A DNA stretch of 41,371 nucleotides from positions 409,005 through 450,375 of the forward strand of contig WELB01000115.1 in NCBI GenBank assembly GCA_009602725.1, given 5' to 3'. Under the pieces are notes generated by a model. That model did no database searches, was not told where the DNA came from, and worked only from the letters and a program-made list of their open reading frames with translations. Source of the stretch: Spirogloea muscicola (Eukaryota > Streptophyta > Zygnematophyceae > Spirogloeales > Spirogloeaceae). Positions 1 through 10,699 of this stretch are shown here, piece by piece. Numbering within the stretch: position 1 is the first letter of the stretch; each line of letters starts with the position of its first letter. The translations under genes and the position numbers were made by a program.

Positions 1-275
1 GATGGGCTTGCCAGCTGCATATCTGTCGCTCTTGCGACGTCGAGTTTCGGCCTGTTTGCAGCGTGCTCAGGCTAGTGCCTTGCACCAGAAAGCTGGGCGA
101 GCTCTAGTAGGTGGCAGAAGGGCTCCGTTCCTGGCATCTAGTATTCATGCATCGAGTAGTGACCTTTATGTTTTGACCCGTGGTTATTGAGCGGGTCAAT
201 CTGCTGTAGGTTATGTAGATTTTTAGATGTGCTTGTCTTTGTACCTGGCCATTTGGCCTACATTTCTTTCTAATA
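1..275 (+). mobile_element. LINE 3' end, family B (5' cut by window edge)
   Basis: An open frame from the window edge to a stop at 190 ends in DLYVLTRGY. Similar endings (SRGY, TRGY, TRHY) close other fragments in the window. The upstream stretch RRRVSACLQRAQASAL resembles the segment after the reverse transcriptase in plant and algal non-LTR elements. The 3' UTR carries GACCCGTGGTTATTGAGCGG (the TGA is the stop) and a GGCCATTTGGCC inverted repeat near 248-261. Inverted copies of the same tail lie at 4715-4915 and 15825-15990. Family membership is solid by internal comparison; calling it a LINE rests on known LINE C-terminal patterns. Confidence 0.7.
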
Positions 276-399
276 CACGATCTTTTTTCCTGCGAGCCAG
301 TAGCCTGGCTTAGTGTGCGCCCAGCACAATGATCATGGGCTAGAGCCTAGAAACTGCAAACAAAGGGAGAGCGCATTCTAATAACTTTTGCGGGTTGCT

Positions 400-1420
400 A
401 CTGCGCCCTAAAGCTACCGGCCCAGCAGCAACGGCGCGGACCGTCCAGGTGGGCCACGTGATGGAGGAGGGAGGACCACTGGAAAATAAGGACGAGACCA
501 CGACACCGCAGCCAGGTCGAAGCTACGGTTTTTTGTTTTTTCTATCTTCCATCTGAGGCAGTCAATCAGTAGAGAGAAGCTGCTTGCTGCGACAATCATC
601 GTGTCATCAATCATAAGGATGCTTGGGGCAAATTTCAAAAAATCACTGCCAGAAGAGAAGCTGCCTTTGTTCGTCAGTACTGTCTATCATGTGAGGATTT
701 CATTTGCAAGCAAAACTCTGATCACAAAAACAAGTCTTGTATCATCAGCTTATTTCACTTCTACCAATGGCTTGAGAACGACTAGTGAGATAGTATCGAA
801 TTGGATATCAGGCCACCCTCTGCGGCCAATATTTAATGTACTTAACAATACAGCATCAAGGAGAGAGGATGGCTTAAGCTCCACCCCTAGCAGGATCTTG
901 AGCACTGTCATGTTGCCAGGATCCTTCTCAACCTTCTAGATATCAGACGAATAATATACATGACCAGCGACATTCACGGATATGGTCAATATAATCAATG
1001 GCTATCTTGTGTGGCCAATGATCAGTAAATAATTGCAGACTATTATTGGTCACCGCAAAGAATGTCTTAGTGCAGGAGGCATCCAAGGCATCCCAGCCAC
1101 TATGCTGGATAGCTTGACCGTCAGACTGCCATCATTGTGCCAAGGGTCTGGTACAGCACAACAGCCTGCGCCTTCTTGACTTACCTGCAAGATATTCACA
1201 CACGGATTCAGTGTTTGCAACATTCTGCAAGAGAGTCAAGAAAAGCTGACAGATTGGCAGCAGATACTTCCGAAGGGTCTATCAAACGTCCTGCTCCACT
1301 GACTGTCACCCCTCGCCTGATGTTTACCTCTCAGAATATAGCAGAGACTAGTACAGTGCATATACGTGATGCTGCATTGTTTAGCAAGCAGTCTGCTAAA
1401 GCATGCTGAGAAAGCGGCAA
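400..1420 (-). other. Unrecognised coding-like pieces, possibly a decayed gene
   Basis: No intact gene was found between the LINE end and the hydrolase stop. The minus strand has short coding-like stretches, for example about 785-935 (contains VLKILLGVELKPSSLLD and RRGWPDIQFDTISL) and about 1180-1225 (MLQTLNPCVNILQ followed by a GTAAGT donor). Neighbouring segments carry in-frame stops and frame changes. The pieces could be small exons of an unknown gene or a pseudogene. I do not recognise the family. Confidence 0.25.
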
Positions 1421-1523
1421 AATGATCCTCCTGAGCATCTGGAGGTGCCCGTTAGTAAAGCGAGGATGCTCACTGTCAGGCTTCACCGGCACTCCAGTCT
1501 CGGCGCCTCCAGAGATCCTCGAG

Positions 1524-3978
1524 CTACTCAATTACGGTTTGCAGGGGGGGCTGCAGGGAAGCCAGCCAGGAGGAGGGGGCCACGAGGAGGGAGGAGAAGG
1601 GGATGGAACTAAGAGAACTACCCTCTGGCAGCTGCAGTCTGCCGCCGCCGCCTTGTGCCCACTCCTCAGCCGCAATGCGCTGCGCCCTCGACTCAATGAG
1701 TTCGTCGAGGAGCTCATTGACCTGCAACGGACTGTGCGGCGGCTCTTGTCATTTTTGGGGACTTCTTAAGCAGTGACGTCTGTAATGTTGTACTTCTACT
1801 TCAAGGACCTCACTGCGGTGATTGGAGGGCTGTAGACCTCACCTCGTCCTTATTCTCGAATAAAACCATGTGGGCGCCCGAGAGCTCCACCATGCGGCCA
1901 ACTGGGTGAAGCTTCCACGCGATTCGCTCCGCTCGGCTCATGCGTGCTATAACGTCACCCCTGCAAGAGAGCTAATATAAATATGTGCATTGGTCAATAA
2001 ACTCACACTATGCTAAGGGGGTATACAAGACATGCTATGGGTTTCTGCACTTCTAAGACATGAATACACCCCATGCCATTCAGCCTTGTTCTTGTTGATG
2101 CTGCAAGCTCATGACAACGGTATAATACTGTGCTGCACTTATAACGAGAATCGTCCAGACCTGCCGTGAACCACTGCCACAGGCATGCCTGAGCTCCTAA
2201 TATTGTGAAAGTCCTCTGGTGTGAGGCGGTGCGTCCAGCAGGCATTGGTGTGGCCATCAAGGCCATGCTGCGGCTGGATGCCACTAGCTGAGAGGTTCTT
2301 CACATACTCCTGCAACAGGATGAAAGCGGGCAATTTCAACGGCTGGTGTGGATGGCAGTGCTACATCAAGCACGCGCTTTACGATGTCGAGGTCAAGTAG
2401 CTCCTAATGTAAGGTATGCCCCAATCTGTGCAGCATGCCTAAAGTCTGCTGATTGCGGGAGACCTGAGACGCCTGAGAAGCCCGATTATTGCCAACTGTC
2501 TCTCTGCTATCCTAAGTGTGAGGGCTGAGGGACATTTAGGATGACATTGCCTGTGTGCAAATGCGAGCCTATACTGGACCTTGACACAGCTTAGCTCGTG
2601 TCAGCAACATCTGAGGTCTGGTTACAGCTATATTTTGAGGTGAAAGGAGCATCCAAGCAGCTAAACAGACACGAGTGATTGGCCACCTTAAATAGCGTCT
2701 CCCTCCGCATCACACCATCCACTTTTGTGTCCAGCCATGCCTGCCAAGTGGACTATGAAACAATCATTGACTCAAACCACAGACAGAATATAATACTTAA
2801 CATGCTCAAACCGGCAGCATAAGGAGACAGTAAGTGAACTAAGCAACCAGCATATGGATAGTCACTGGCAGGCTCACCGAGGTGTAGTGGCAATCAAGGT
2901 CCACACTTGCCCTATCCTCGACTGTCTTTGCTCGTGAAAAGCGGTAAGCCAATCTGAGGACCTGCATGTCGAGCTGATCGAACAGACACAGGGAGCACTA
3001 GTCACTGCTGCCCTTGCTCAATAATGAGCTCAGTCGCCACAACTCACGGTCTTCCACAGAAGAAAGCTCAAGTAATCTGGACTGAGTAAGATGGGTCTTG
3101 AGCGTACCAACCTTGGGAATGCACTCGTAGCCGCCCCCAGTTATGCTGAGGAGCGCTAAGGAGGACACGCGATCAGGGGCCAGCGCCGCAAGCTTGGAGG
3201 CAATCATTCCGCCTGGATAAGCAAGCAGCAGCACTCTAAGAAATTAGATTTTAGCTTTGCACCTCATTGAGACTTAAATGATGCATGATTGGAATGTAGC
3301 TTTGAAAGGCAGCAGGTTGGGGACCTATCACCAAATCAACTAGAAAAGATTTGCTGCTTCTCAAAAGTCATACAAATGCAGAACACTTGAGTGCTGCGGG
3401 ACTGCACGCACCCATTGAGTGGCCGACAACGTGCGCACGGTCCCACCGCAAGTGGTCCAAGAGCGCGATGGCGTCCCGGGCCATGATTTCTGTCCTGACA
3501 AGGCAACACCGCCAGGCATGCCTCAGAGAGGGGTGCAGCGCAGCCCACTGCCTCCACTTACGCAAGCCATGGATATCGCGCACGTAGCCATCAACGCTGT
3601 GAGAGACACTGACGTGTAGAGGCTCTTGTCCTTGGGCATGCTGCTGCGGCCGACGCCGCGGTTGTCGAAGGCGCAGCACTGGCGCCGCGACTGGCGGCCT
3701 GGCTCTGGTGGCAACGTGGGCGCTCCACCCTCCTCATCGCGCTCCTCCACCGCAGCTCTCGCCAATGTCAGCGCCGCCTCGTCCACAGCGCAGCCGGCGG
3801 CGCTCGCAGCTCCCCGCCCCTCGGTTCCGCCGGCAGCCGTCTCAGCGCCGCCGCCGCCGTCGCCGCGGAGATCGGCGTCCTCGCCATGGGGCTCGTCCGC
3901 GCCGCAGAGCGCGCGAATCTGCGCGATCCACGCGTCGTGCGTGCCGGCCAGCCCTGCGCAGCCACGCAGCCATACTGA

Positions 3979-4020
<42 letters not shown>

Positions 4021-4090
4021 TCCCACCGACTTACATCGGCTACCACGAGCATGGCGGCGCCTTCCAGCTGCCGCATCATGGTCATGGTGG
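1524..4090 (-). CDS. Alpha/beta hydrolase, multi-exon
   Basis: Predicted serine hydrolase of the alpha/beta fold; substrate unknown. It resembles a family of plant hydrolases with LAGTHDAW and CAFDNRGVGRSS motifs. Exons on the minus strand, in order: 3953-3614, 3494-3412, 3212-3112, 2961-2878, 2740-2687, 2309-2161, 1960-1843, 1721-1524 (stop TAG). All these junctions keep phase with GT-AG sites. The nucleophile elbow GHSMG spans the 3412/3212 junction, HGRGD would hold the acid and SGAHM the catalytic histidine, so the triad looks complete. A Gly/Ala/Glu-rich insert of about 70 residues separates LAGTHDAW from CAFDNRG. The first exon is unresolved: a good ATG context and a GTAAGT donor lie near 4030-4085, but the reading phase does not join cleanly, and there is an N at 4201. 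Confidence 0.85.
3979..4020. repeat. (GCG)n microsatellite in the hydrolase 5' intron
   Basis: About 14 perfect GCG/CGC triplets lie in the probable first intron of the hydrolase. Such a tract is prone to length change and to assembly error, which may explain the unclear first splice junction. Confidence 0.95.
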
Positions 4091-4309
4091 CGGCCCGGCG
4101 TGGGCCCACCACCACGCCGGGCCGCCGTCGTGGGCCCCTCACGCCGGAGTTCCCGAGAGCTGGCATGCTGTCGGCGACGCTGCGGCTGCTGGCGGTGGCG
4201 NGCCGCCGCGGCCGCAGGGCCCTGGCCAGCACCTCGGGCGCCTCTGTGCCTCCACCCTCCACCTCCCCTCCTCCCATCGCTCACACGCCACGTGGCGATG
4301 AGGCTCATC

Positions 4310-4520
4310 GCCCTTGCTACCCCGTCTGGCGGTTTCGCTGCGGCCTCCGGCTTTCGACGGAGGGATAGTTAGTTTCCCGGCAGCTAGTCTGTCGAATTCG
4401 GGGCTCCTCACACGTCACTACTGAGTGGTCCATCCTCCCCCCGTACAGCCATAGCTTCTTCAGGCCCCGCCTTCTTGTCCATTCCTCTCCCAGCCACCAG
4501 TCAATCTGGCCGCGCTTCTT
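4310..4520 (+). mobile_element. LINE 3' end, family D, degenerate
   Basis: The end of a LINE frame reads AAASGF, then FPAAS...LLTRHY and a stop near 4421. It parallels the better copy at 4920-5425 (AAASGF...FPPASHSDL). The 3' UTR ends in CCAGCCACCAGTCAATCTGG followed by CCGCGCTTCT, identical to the tail near 5391-5420. The 5' arm of the usual hairpin is reduced here to ctctcCCAGCC. Confidence 0.65.
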
Positions 4521-4559
4521 CTTCTGCCCCTCCGTAGCTGCTAAGCGGTTTTTGGCCCC

Positions 4560-4665
4560 TTCGAACCTTTGTCAATTCTTTTCGGGCTGGCTTTTCACAG
4601 AGGCTGGTTGTTCCAGCCCCTATTCTCAATAGGCGAGCACTTTCTTCTTTTACACAGCCCTTGCC
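4560..4665 (+). mobile_element. LINE-A-type hairpin tail with a second copy inserted in it
   Basis: An outer copy (GGGCTGGCTTTTCACAG, ending at 4600) is interrupted by an inner copy, AGGCTGGTTGTTCCAGCC plus a CTATTCTCAATAGGCGAGCA tail, at 4601-4652. The outer copy then resumes with cccttgcccctc. CACAG is repeated at 4596-4600 and 4653-4657, as expected for a target-site duplication. The insertion point is at the 3' edge of the outer hairpin's loop. Confidence 0.7.
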
Positions 4666-4714
4666 CCTCTTGGGAGTGCGACTTCTTCTGCAGCCTCGAG
4701 TGACGTGTGTATCA

Positions 4715-4915
4715 AGAGATGGGGAGGCCATGTGTGGCCAAGTACAAAGGCAAGCACATTGACAAATGCACGTCACCTGCTGCTAAGCCGACCCGCTCAA
4801 TAACCACGAGTCAGCACATAGAGGTCGCTAGCTGATGCTCGAATACCGGATGGCAATCGACAAGCTCTCGAAGTACCAGCCAAGGCTCGACCAGCTTTCT
4901 GATGCAGCCTCGTCA
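4715..4915 (-). mobile_element. LINE 3' end, family B, inverted
   Basis: Read on the minus strand this repeats the opening 190 bp of the window. It has the ACCAGAAAGCTGG-like segment as TCAGAAAGCTGG, the ATGTGCTGACTCGTGGTTAT ending with its TGA stop, then GCTTAGCAGCAGGTGA and a GGCCACACATGGCC inverted repeat. It lies back to back with the plus-strand family D fragment that follows. Confidence 0.75.
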
Positions 4916-4919
4916 CCCA

Positions 4920-5425
4920 CCGACCTTCGGCATCATGACGGTACTTTAGAAGCGCGCCAAACCTTACATCACCTTTTCGTTTCCTTGCATGGATGTGGTT
5001 GTCAACCCCCGGCAGTCGACGTGCACGGAGCCTTTGGCTCGAAATGGCTTGACTTGCTCCACCGCCTGGCGCGGCGTGCAGCGGCCCGCCGCCTCGGGCA
5101 GCAGGGCGAGCAGCCCGGCTTCAACGTCGCCGGGTCCCTCGCACAAGTCTTCCGTATGCGTTTGGCCGTCTCGATGCAGCGGTCCCTTGCCTTCGCGGCT
5201 CACTTGCGCGCAAGCCGAGCTTTGGCGGCGGCCTCCGGCTTCCGTCAGGGCGACGTCTTTCCGCCAGCTAGCCACTCGGACTTGTGTCTCTGACTAGAGG
5301 TTACTGAGCATTCCCTGGCTGATGTCTTAGTCCTAGTCGTTCGCACTCAGGCTCCCTCAGACCTTGTCCATTCCTTTGGGCTGGCCTTTCCCAGCCACCA
5401 GTCAATCTGGCCGCGCTTCTCTGGA
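4920..5425 (+). mobile_element. LINE 3' end, family D
   Basis: The frame to about 5293 carries the typical post-reverse-transcriptase segment: VDVHGAFGSKWLDLLHRLAR, then FNVAGSLAQVFRMRLAVSMQ and ALAAASGF. The final coding triplets near 5286-5306 read as ...TRGY in a shifted frame. The 3' UTR has the hairpin GGCTGGCCTTTCCCAGCC (5379-5396) and ends CACCAGTCAATCTGGCCGCG. It is 5'-truncated, as most LINE copies are. Its closest relative in the window is the family A fragment at 9180-9970. Confidence 0.8.
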
Positions 5426-5680
5426 GCGGTTGGCCTCGTCTCCTTGAGGACGTTGTCGTGCCACACAACGTCAAGTGCCAGTTAAGGTCGATAGAACACA
5501 TTAGTCAGAAATTCAGGTGAAATGTTGGAGTCTACGTGGCAGGCAGCGCAACACATTGTCAATATAAGAAAGACACACGGAATCTAGGTAGTCCTACTTT
5601 TTGCAGACAAAGACATTACTGAAAAGATAGTCTAGTAAAAGTATGGTAAGAGACTCCGAGCTTGTGATGGATGATTGCAA
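5426..5680. other. No gene seen; possible LTR remnant
   Basis: About 250 bp without a supported gene. It lies downstream, on the minus strand, of the decayed gypsy element, and a purine-rich tract (minus strand GGACGAGGGGG, about 5685-5696) sits at the junction. It may therefore be a remnant of a 3' LTR, but I found no second copy to confirm that. Confidence 0.3.
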
Positions 5681-6239
5681 ATTACCCCCTCGTCCTGACT
5701 GGGAGTCCTGACTAGGGTGAAGAGTTGGGTCATGATCCACACAAGCTGTACCGAACCAATTACCGGTAGTTATGCTTGTGAGTGGTGGCGTCAAAAATTG
5801 AAGAAGCCACCCTTTCTTACAAGTTGTGTTCTACTTCTTACAAGTCGAACACAACAGCATGGTTGCTGATTGGTCATCCCGTTGACAGACGCAAGATAAG
5901 TGCGCAGAGACCCGCAGTCTGGTAGGGTCCATTGTAGTGTCAATGTTTGTAAGGTGGCAAGGTGTGACATTTTGGAAGTGATCCGCATTTTCCCTACCAC
6001 AAGAGCCTTGCAAGCGGATGACTCCAGATGAATTTTTGCCAACAACTTCGTAGAATGTATGGACCTGTAGAGGCGTCAAGTGCATCATGAGGCTTCACCT
6101 TGAGATAGACATAGTTATTGATGGCAATTTTTTGATATATCAGTTGGTAGCTACTGCCACGAACAGTAGCGTAACGCTGAGTATCAGGTTGTTGTGCTAT
6201 GCGTAAATTATCTAAAGCAATAGGTATGCCTTTTGAAAT

Positions 6240-7165
6240 AGTTTCCACGCTCAGTACAGACTTTTGACCCACAGTTTTGGTCTATCAAGATCAACCACTT
6301 CCGTTGCGACAGCATGGAGACTTACAGGAATTGCTGGATGACGTCCATATATGAGAAATATGGGCTATACGCTGACAAAGAAGTCTGTTTGGACATCCGG
6401 TATCCCATCATCAACCATGGCAAGAATTTTTCCCACCGTTCCATGCCTTTGCGAAGAGCATACTTGGTCAGGCCTCGTTTGATAGTCTGTACCATTCGCT
6501 CTGCAGAGCGAATGATCCATCTACTTGTGGATGGTCGCGGGAGGTAAGGCGGTGATCAATAAACGTCTGGTTTAGGAGACGCTAAAAGTCACCCTGAAAT
6601 TTCGATCCTTGATCGGTGAGCACTTCAGCGCAAACACCAAATCTGGATAGAACCTGGTTTAAGAAAGCCTCAGCGATGTATACTTAGCCTTTGTAGGAAT
6701 AACAACAACTTCCACCCATTTGAAAAAATGTTCTATCATAATCTGTGGGGACCTTTGCGTAGAGGACCAGCCAGATCCAAAATCCATCGATAAAACAGTC
6801 CCTGAATAGGCAATGGGTGAAGTTGAGGTGACTTCAACGAAAAGGTCTCCCAAATCCTATCACATGCTTCGCATGTAGATAGTACATGATTGACCATGCG
6901 TGTAAGACCAGACCACCAGTATTTAGTGGACAACAAACTGATAGTCCGTTTGATACCGAAGTGTCCTAGAGATATATGAACATCTTGCACCAACTCTACT
7001 CGCAGTGCAGGAGGTGGAACAATCTCATTGCCAGATTCAGGTTTCATGAGTTGTGTATCATATATATAATGACGCGCTCGGTGTCTAATGCGATCCTTCT
7101 GCATTGTTGTAGAATTGGGAGGAAAGATGCCAGTCTGAAGATATTGAAGAACTGGTGCATCCAAC
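6240..7165 (-). pseudogene. Gypsy integrase, broken
   Basis: The HHCC zinc-binding segment reads GHFGIKRT...YWW...CEACDR (about 6960-6850). The start of the catalytic core, LDLAGPL, is near 6765. LTDQGSKFQGDF, carrying the second catalytic aspartate, is near 6615-6580 and is followed at once by a stop. A C-terminal SLSAYSPYF segment lies near 6400-6370. Stops and frameshifts make it inactive. Confidence 0.8.
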
Positions 7166-7890
7166 CATAAGTCTTTCGAAACACATCGTCGTCAATAACA
7201 TCCAAAGCGCAAGCAATCGGATAGCAATGTAAAGGTGAAGTAAGAGCATTAGCAAGGCGGTATGAAAACTCTTGTTCTGCCCGTATTGTCATGTGAGCTA
7301 GGTAATGAGACTCTGTGATAGGTAGTAGCATACGACTGAGGGCATCAGCATCCATGCTTTGAAAACCTGGTCTATGAATAATCTTGAATTGATAGTCCTG
7401 AAGCGCTAAAGCCCAGCGTGTCAATTTCCCTGTCAGGTTCTGCGTGGTCAACAACCACTGTAAAGTTTGATGTATCTGTGATCAATTGAAAAGGTCTACC
7501 ATTTAAATATGGACGGAAATGGGTAACGGCCCATACGGCAGCTAAATCGTCACCCTCGTGTGCGAATATTTAGCCTCGGCGGGTGTATCGCTACGGCTAG
7601 CATAGGCAGTAATATAATGATGCTGGTTTTCGTCTCGCTGAGTAAGTAACTGCACCCATTCCCACTTGACTCCAATCGGTGTGAAGAAAGAAGTCTTTAT
7701 CGTAATCAGGACGCCGTAGAAGTGGAGCTTGTGTCAAAGCAACCTTCAATTGCTGGAACGCCAATTGACGACTTGGTGTCCAATTCCAAAGTTCATCTAT
7801 CTTCAACAAGTCATTGAGAGGTCGAGCAAGTGAGCTAAAATTAGCAATGAAACGTCGATTGTAACTGACTAAGCCAAGAAAAGAGCACAA
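7040..7890 (-). pseudogene. Gypsy RNase H region, broken
   Basis: The tether and RNase H start is MCSFLGLVSYNRRFIANFS (7890-7835), followed by LAFQQLKVALTQAPLL and a HTDWSQVGMGAV segment. The C-terminal end TGKLTRWALALQDYQFKII and DADALSRM lies in the next frame (7454-7320). Both halves match the gypsy pattern, but the frame is broken near 7460-7600. Confidence 0.8.
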
Positions 7891-7984
7891 TGACGTAAGA
7901 CATGTAGGTGCTGGATCTCAAGGACAGCGTGAACCTTGGCATTATGAGGTGATAGACCGCTGTCTGAGATTTGGTGACCTAAGT

Positions 7985-8600
7985 AGACTACCTTTGTGAG
8001 TCCAAATCGATGCCTGGGTGACACCAAAGTCCAGCGCGGTGAATAGTGTCCAGTACCACTGTGATATGAGTCAAATGCTCTGAGAAGTCCTTGCTGAAAA
8101 TCAGTACATCGTCTATGTAATAGCGAGCAAAGGAAGTACCTCGCAGGACTGCATCCATGACTCGCTGGAACATAATTGGAGCATTTTCAAGTCCGAAGGG
8201 CATTTTACCATTCATATAGAACACCGATACCTTGGTGAACCCCCAGAATGCTGTTTTGTATCTGTCTCGAGGCTCAATATGAACCTGATTAAAGTCTTGT
8301 CTAAGGTCAAGCACAGAAAGGTCTTACTTGCGCCCACACGGCCAAAGGTCTCTTTGGGCGTTGGCATTGGATATCGGTCCAAAGGTGTGGAGGCATCAGT
8401 TGTCTGTAACCACCACACATTCGCCTGTTGGTGTAGTTGCCAATTCATCCTTTTTGGCAGGTAAAACAGATGGTGCTACATGAGAGCTGTGGGACAGTTC
8501 TATCAAACCATGAGCTAACAACTCTTGACAATTGTCATTGATGAACTTGATTTCATCTGCAGACAAATGTATCTTTTCCTCAAAATAGGCTTATCGTTGT
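7985..8600 (-). pseudogene. Gypsy reverse transcriptase, broken
   Basis: The N-terminal part reads LSADEIKFINDNCQELL, then DRYPMPTPKETFGRVG. Another frame carries the palm with MPFGLENAP and the catalytic YIDDVLIFS. At least two frame changes and several stops separate these. It is recognisable by the FGLxNAP and YxDD signatures of Ty3/gypsy elements. Confidence 0.85.
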
Positions 8601-8789
8601 CTAAGATGAAACTGAGAACCTGTGTATGTACCCAGATCAGCTGAAAAAAATGCAAAAGCTGCAAGTTTGAAATTCAACAACTTGACTAATGATGCCTGCT
8701 CTTGTGCAGTCAGGTCAGGACCCAGTTGACACTGATATTCTGTCAATGGCCTGCCTGATCAACTGTCGTTGCTAGGTTTCCTCTGCTTC

Positions 8790-9090
8790 CTGCATGAGGG
8801 AATCAGTAATTTAAACAATTCTCTGCCAGGTCGGTGATTCTGGTTGGATGGGTGGTGAAGTAGAGATCTTTCACCATCTCTGGGTCTGAACAGCATTGCA
8901 GACGCTAAGCATCCAGGAGATGGAGTTGGCATCAAATGCCTGCCCTGTCAGCCTAACGTTGGTTGGAAACGAGAAGTGGAGCAGTGTGATTTTTCCTGGC
9001 TCGTATCCCATTGCCTTTTCACGTTCGCGGTGGTTTACCTGTGTCACCGATTCTGACGCGACCGGCAGCGGAGTCCCCCGGGGTTAGGCT
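8790..9090. other. No supported gene
   Basis: A 300-bp stretch between the gypsy remnant and a LINE-A fragment. A gag or protease remnant could be expected on the minus strand, but I see no zinc knuckle or D-S/T-G motif. Confidence 0.4.
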
Positions 9091-9179
9091 TTCAAAGAGC
9101 GCAGCTGCCCTCCCTGCGAGCCCACGCCTTCTTGACGTGTCCCGGTAGCAGCGAAGACTCCCGACGGCAATGCGGCGGC

Positions 9180-9975
9180 GGCAGTGGCACTGGGGGCAGT
9201 TCTAGCAACCGTCCACCGGCTCCTGGGGCTGCCGCCTCCATGTCTCCAGGGCGTGCGTCAGTGTGTACGCGGCGAGCGAGGGGCCGAGTCTGGGGAGCTG
9301 GCCGCTCATGATCTGCGCTGCGCCCACGGCGGCGAGCGGACAGCGGCCCACGACCGCCTCCGCGATGCGATGCATGGCATCCTGTTGGAGGCTGGCTTCT
9401 CCGTGGCAGCGGAGCCGATGCATACGACCGCTCACACCCAGCCCAATGTGCCACCAAGGCTGGGTATGCGGTCGCCTGCGCCGCTCGGGCTAAAGAGCTC
9501 AAGTACGCAGACCGTCCGCGGGAAGACGAGTTCTTCCCGTTGGCAGTAGACACCCATGGGGCGCTGGGCGCTCGGTGGCTCGAGCTGCTCACCCAGCTCG
9601 CCCGCCACACCATCGCCCGTCGCTTCCATGGGGAGCCGGTCGACTTTTCTGCAGCCGGGTCGCTGGCGCAAGTGTATCGAATGCGCTTGGCCGTCTCGCT
9701 GCAGAGGTCTATGGCCCGGGCGTTGCACCTTCGTGCCGGCAGAGCCCTCGCTGCTGCCTCTGGCTCTGGCCAGGGGAGCCACTTCCACGAGCCTAGCATC
9801 TCCGACGTGCGGCTGCTTAGCAGAGGTTACCGAGTGATTCGTAGCTGCTTTGTTTCTTTGTTTGCTTGTTTTTCTTAGCGCTTCCCCTGGCCCCCTTCTC
9901 GTACTCTGTTCATTCCATTTTGGGCTGGCTTTTCCAGCCCCTATTCTCAATGGGCGAGCACTTTCTAGCAAGAGC
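9180..9975 (+). mobile_element. LINE 3' end, family A
   Basis: The frame has GGERTAAHDRLRDAMHGILL (about 9330-9390), then an internal deletion or frame change. KAGYAVACAARAKELKYADR runs directly into THGALGARWLELLTQLARHT, GSLAQVYRMRLAVSLQRS and SDVRLLSRGY (about 9833). This is the C-terminal part of a non-LTR polyprotein. The 3' UTR holds a perfect 7-bp hairpin, GGGCTGG-CTTTT-CCAGCCC (9922-9940), and the tail CTATTCTCAATGGGCGAGCA. A close inverted copy lies at 40920-41371. Confidence 0.85.
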
Positions 9976-10039
9976 AGAAGACTGGGCCGAGTGGACTGCT
10001 CGGCCCCGACCCTCCGCACTCCTTATTAATTTCATTTTT

Positions 10040-10200
10040 AAAATTTATTAATTGGTCAGGCAAGAATTACATGGGTTTTGGGGGCAGGCCATATGGCCTC
10101 TTTGGCACCCCAGGTCTAAAGGCCAGTGTAGCCTGAGACCGCCTCGAAGGCCAGTGTAGCCCGAGACTGGCATTTCTACCACTACCTACCTTTACCCGCC
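10040..10200. repeat. Imperfect direct repeat and palindrome after the LINE-A tail
   Basis: AAGGCCAGTGTAGCC followed by TGAGACCGCCTCG or CGAGACTGGC occurs twice in tandem (about 10119-10173). A GGCCATATGGCC palindrome lies near 10087-10100. No coding potential was seen. Confidence 0.6.
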
Positions 10201-10214
10201 GCTAGCCGCTTCGT

Positions 10215-10290
10215 ACTCCGGCTCCTTCAGACCTTGTCCATTTGGCTGGCCTTTCCCAGCTACCAGTCAGTCTGGCCGCGCTTCCTTTGC
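10215..10290 (+). mobile_element. LINE-D 3' tail, solo hairpin
   Basis: The segment CTTCAGACCTTGTCCATT, then GGCTGGCCTTTCCCAGC and ACCAGTCAGTCTGGCCGCG matches the family D tail at 5358-5420 with few changes. No LINE coding sequence precedes it, so it is a very short 5'-truncated copy. Confidence 0.75.
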
Positions 10291-10699
10291 CTGGCCGGTA
10301 CCCGCCAACGCTAGTCAAGGTGGGTCACACACATTGAAGCGGGCTTGCGGGATTCAGGGGTTTCCTCTTCTTTCCGGCTTCTCTTGGGCTTCTTTTGAGG
10401 AAAGGGACGGCGGCGGATCTGATGGTGCTCCGACACCGAGCCAGATTGGTGACTGATGTGGAGCCGGAGGTGACCCGGTTATAACTCATTCACACAAGAG
10501 CAAATGTGAGTCCACCTGTTATGTCCACGTAGGCCTCCACGTCACCATCCTTGTCAGATCGACATGAATGCATCACCGATAGGATGTCTCATAACAACGT
10601 CCTAAGCGGCGCGTTCCAACCAGGGCACCCATATCGACTTTGCCAGGTTGGGCGACGAATTACTCGTAAAAGAGGAAGGAGCGACAATGAATATCCCTG
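10291..10699. other. No supported gene
   Basis: About 400 bp with no long frame or recognisable domain. It contains a TCCACGTAGGCCTCCACGT inverted motif near 10520-10540. It is probably more repeat-derived sequence of an unassigned family. Confidence 0.35.

Larger units (their letters stand above)
5680..8790 (-). mobile_element. Decayed Ty3/gypsy LTR retrotransposon, internal region
   Basis: Minus-strand fragments appear in the gypsy order: reverse transcriptase (about 8600-7985), RNase H (7890-7040), then integrase zinc finger and core (7165-6240). Every domain is interrupted by stops and frameshifts, so this is an old, non-autonomous copy. No LTR pair could be matched. The order RT-RH-INT separates it from the copia element at 24.5 kb, where integrase precedes RT. 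Confidence 0.85.

Noticed and set aside
600-720. Possible zinc-finger motif (CFCDQSFAC) on the minus strand
   Set aside because: Followed at once by a stop, with no supporting splice sites or second motif.
3626-4372. Long Arg/Pro-rich plus-strand frames opposite the hydrolase
   Set aside because: Explained by GCG/CCG composition; the minus strand carries a conserved protein with matching splice sites.
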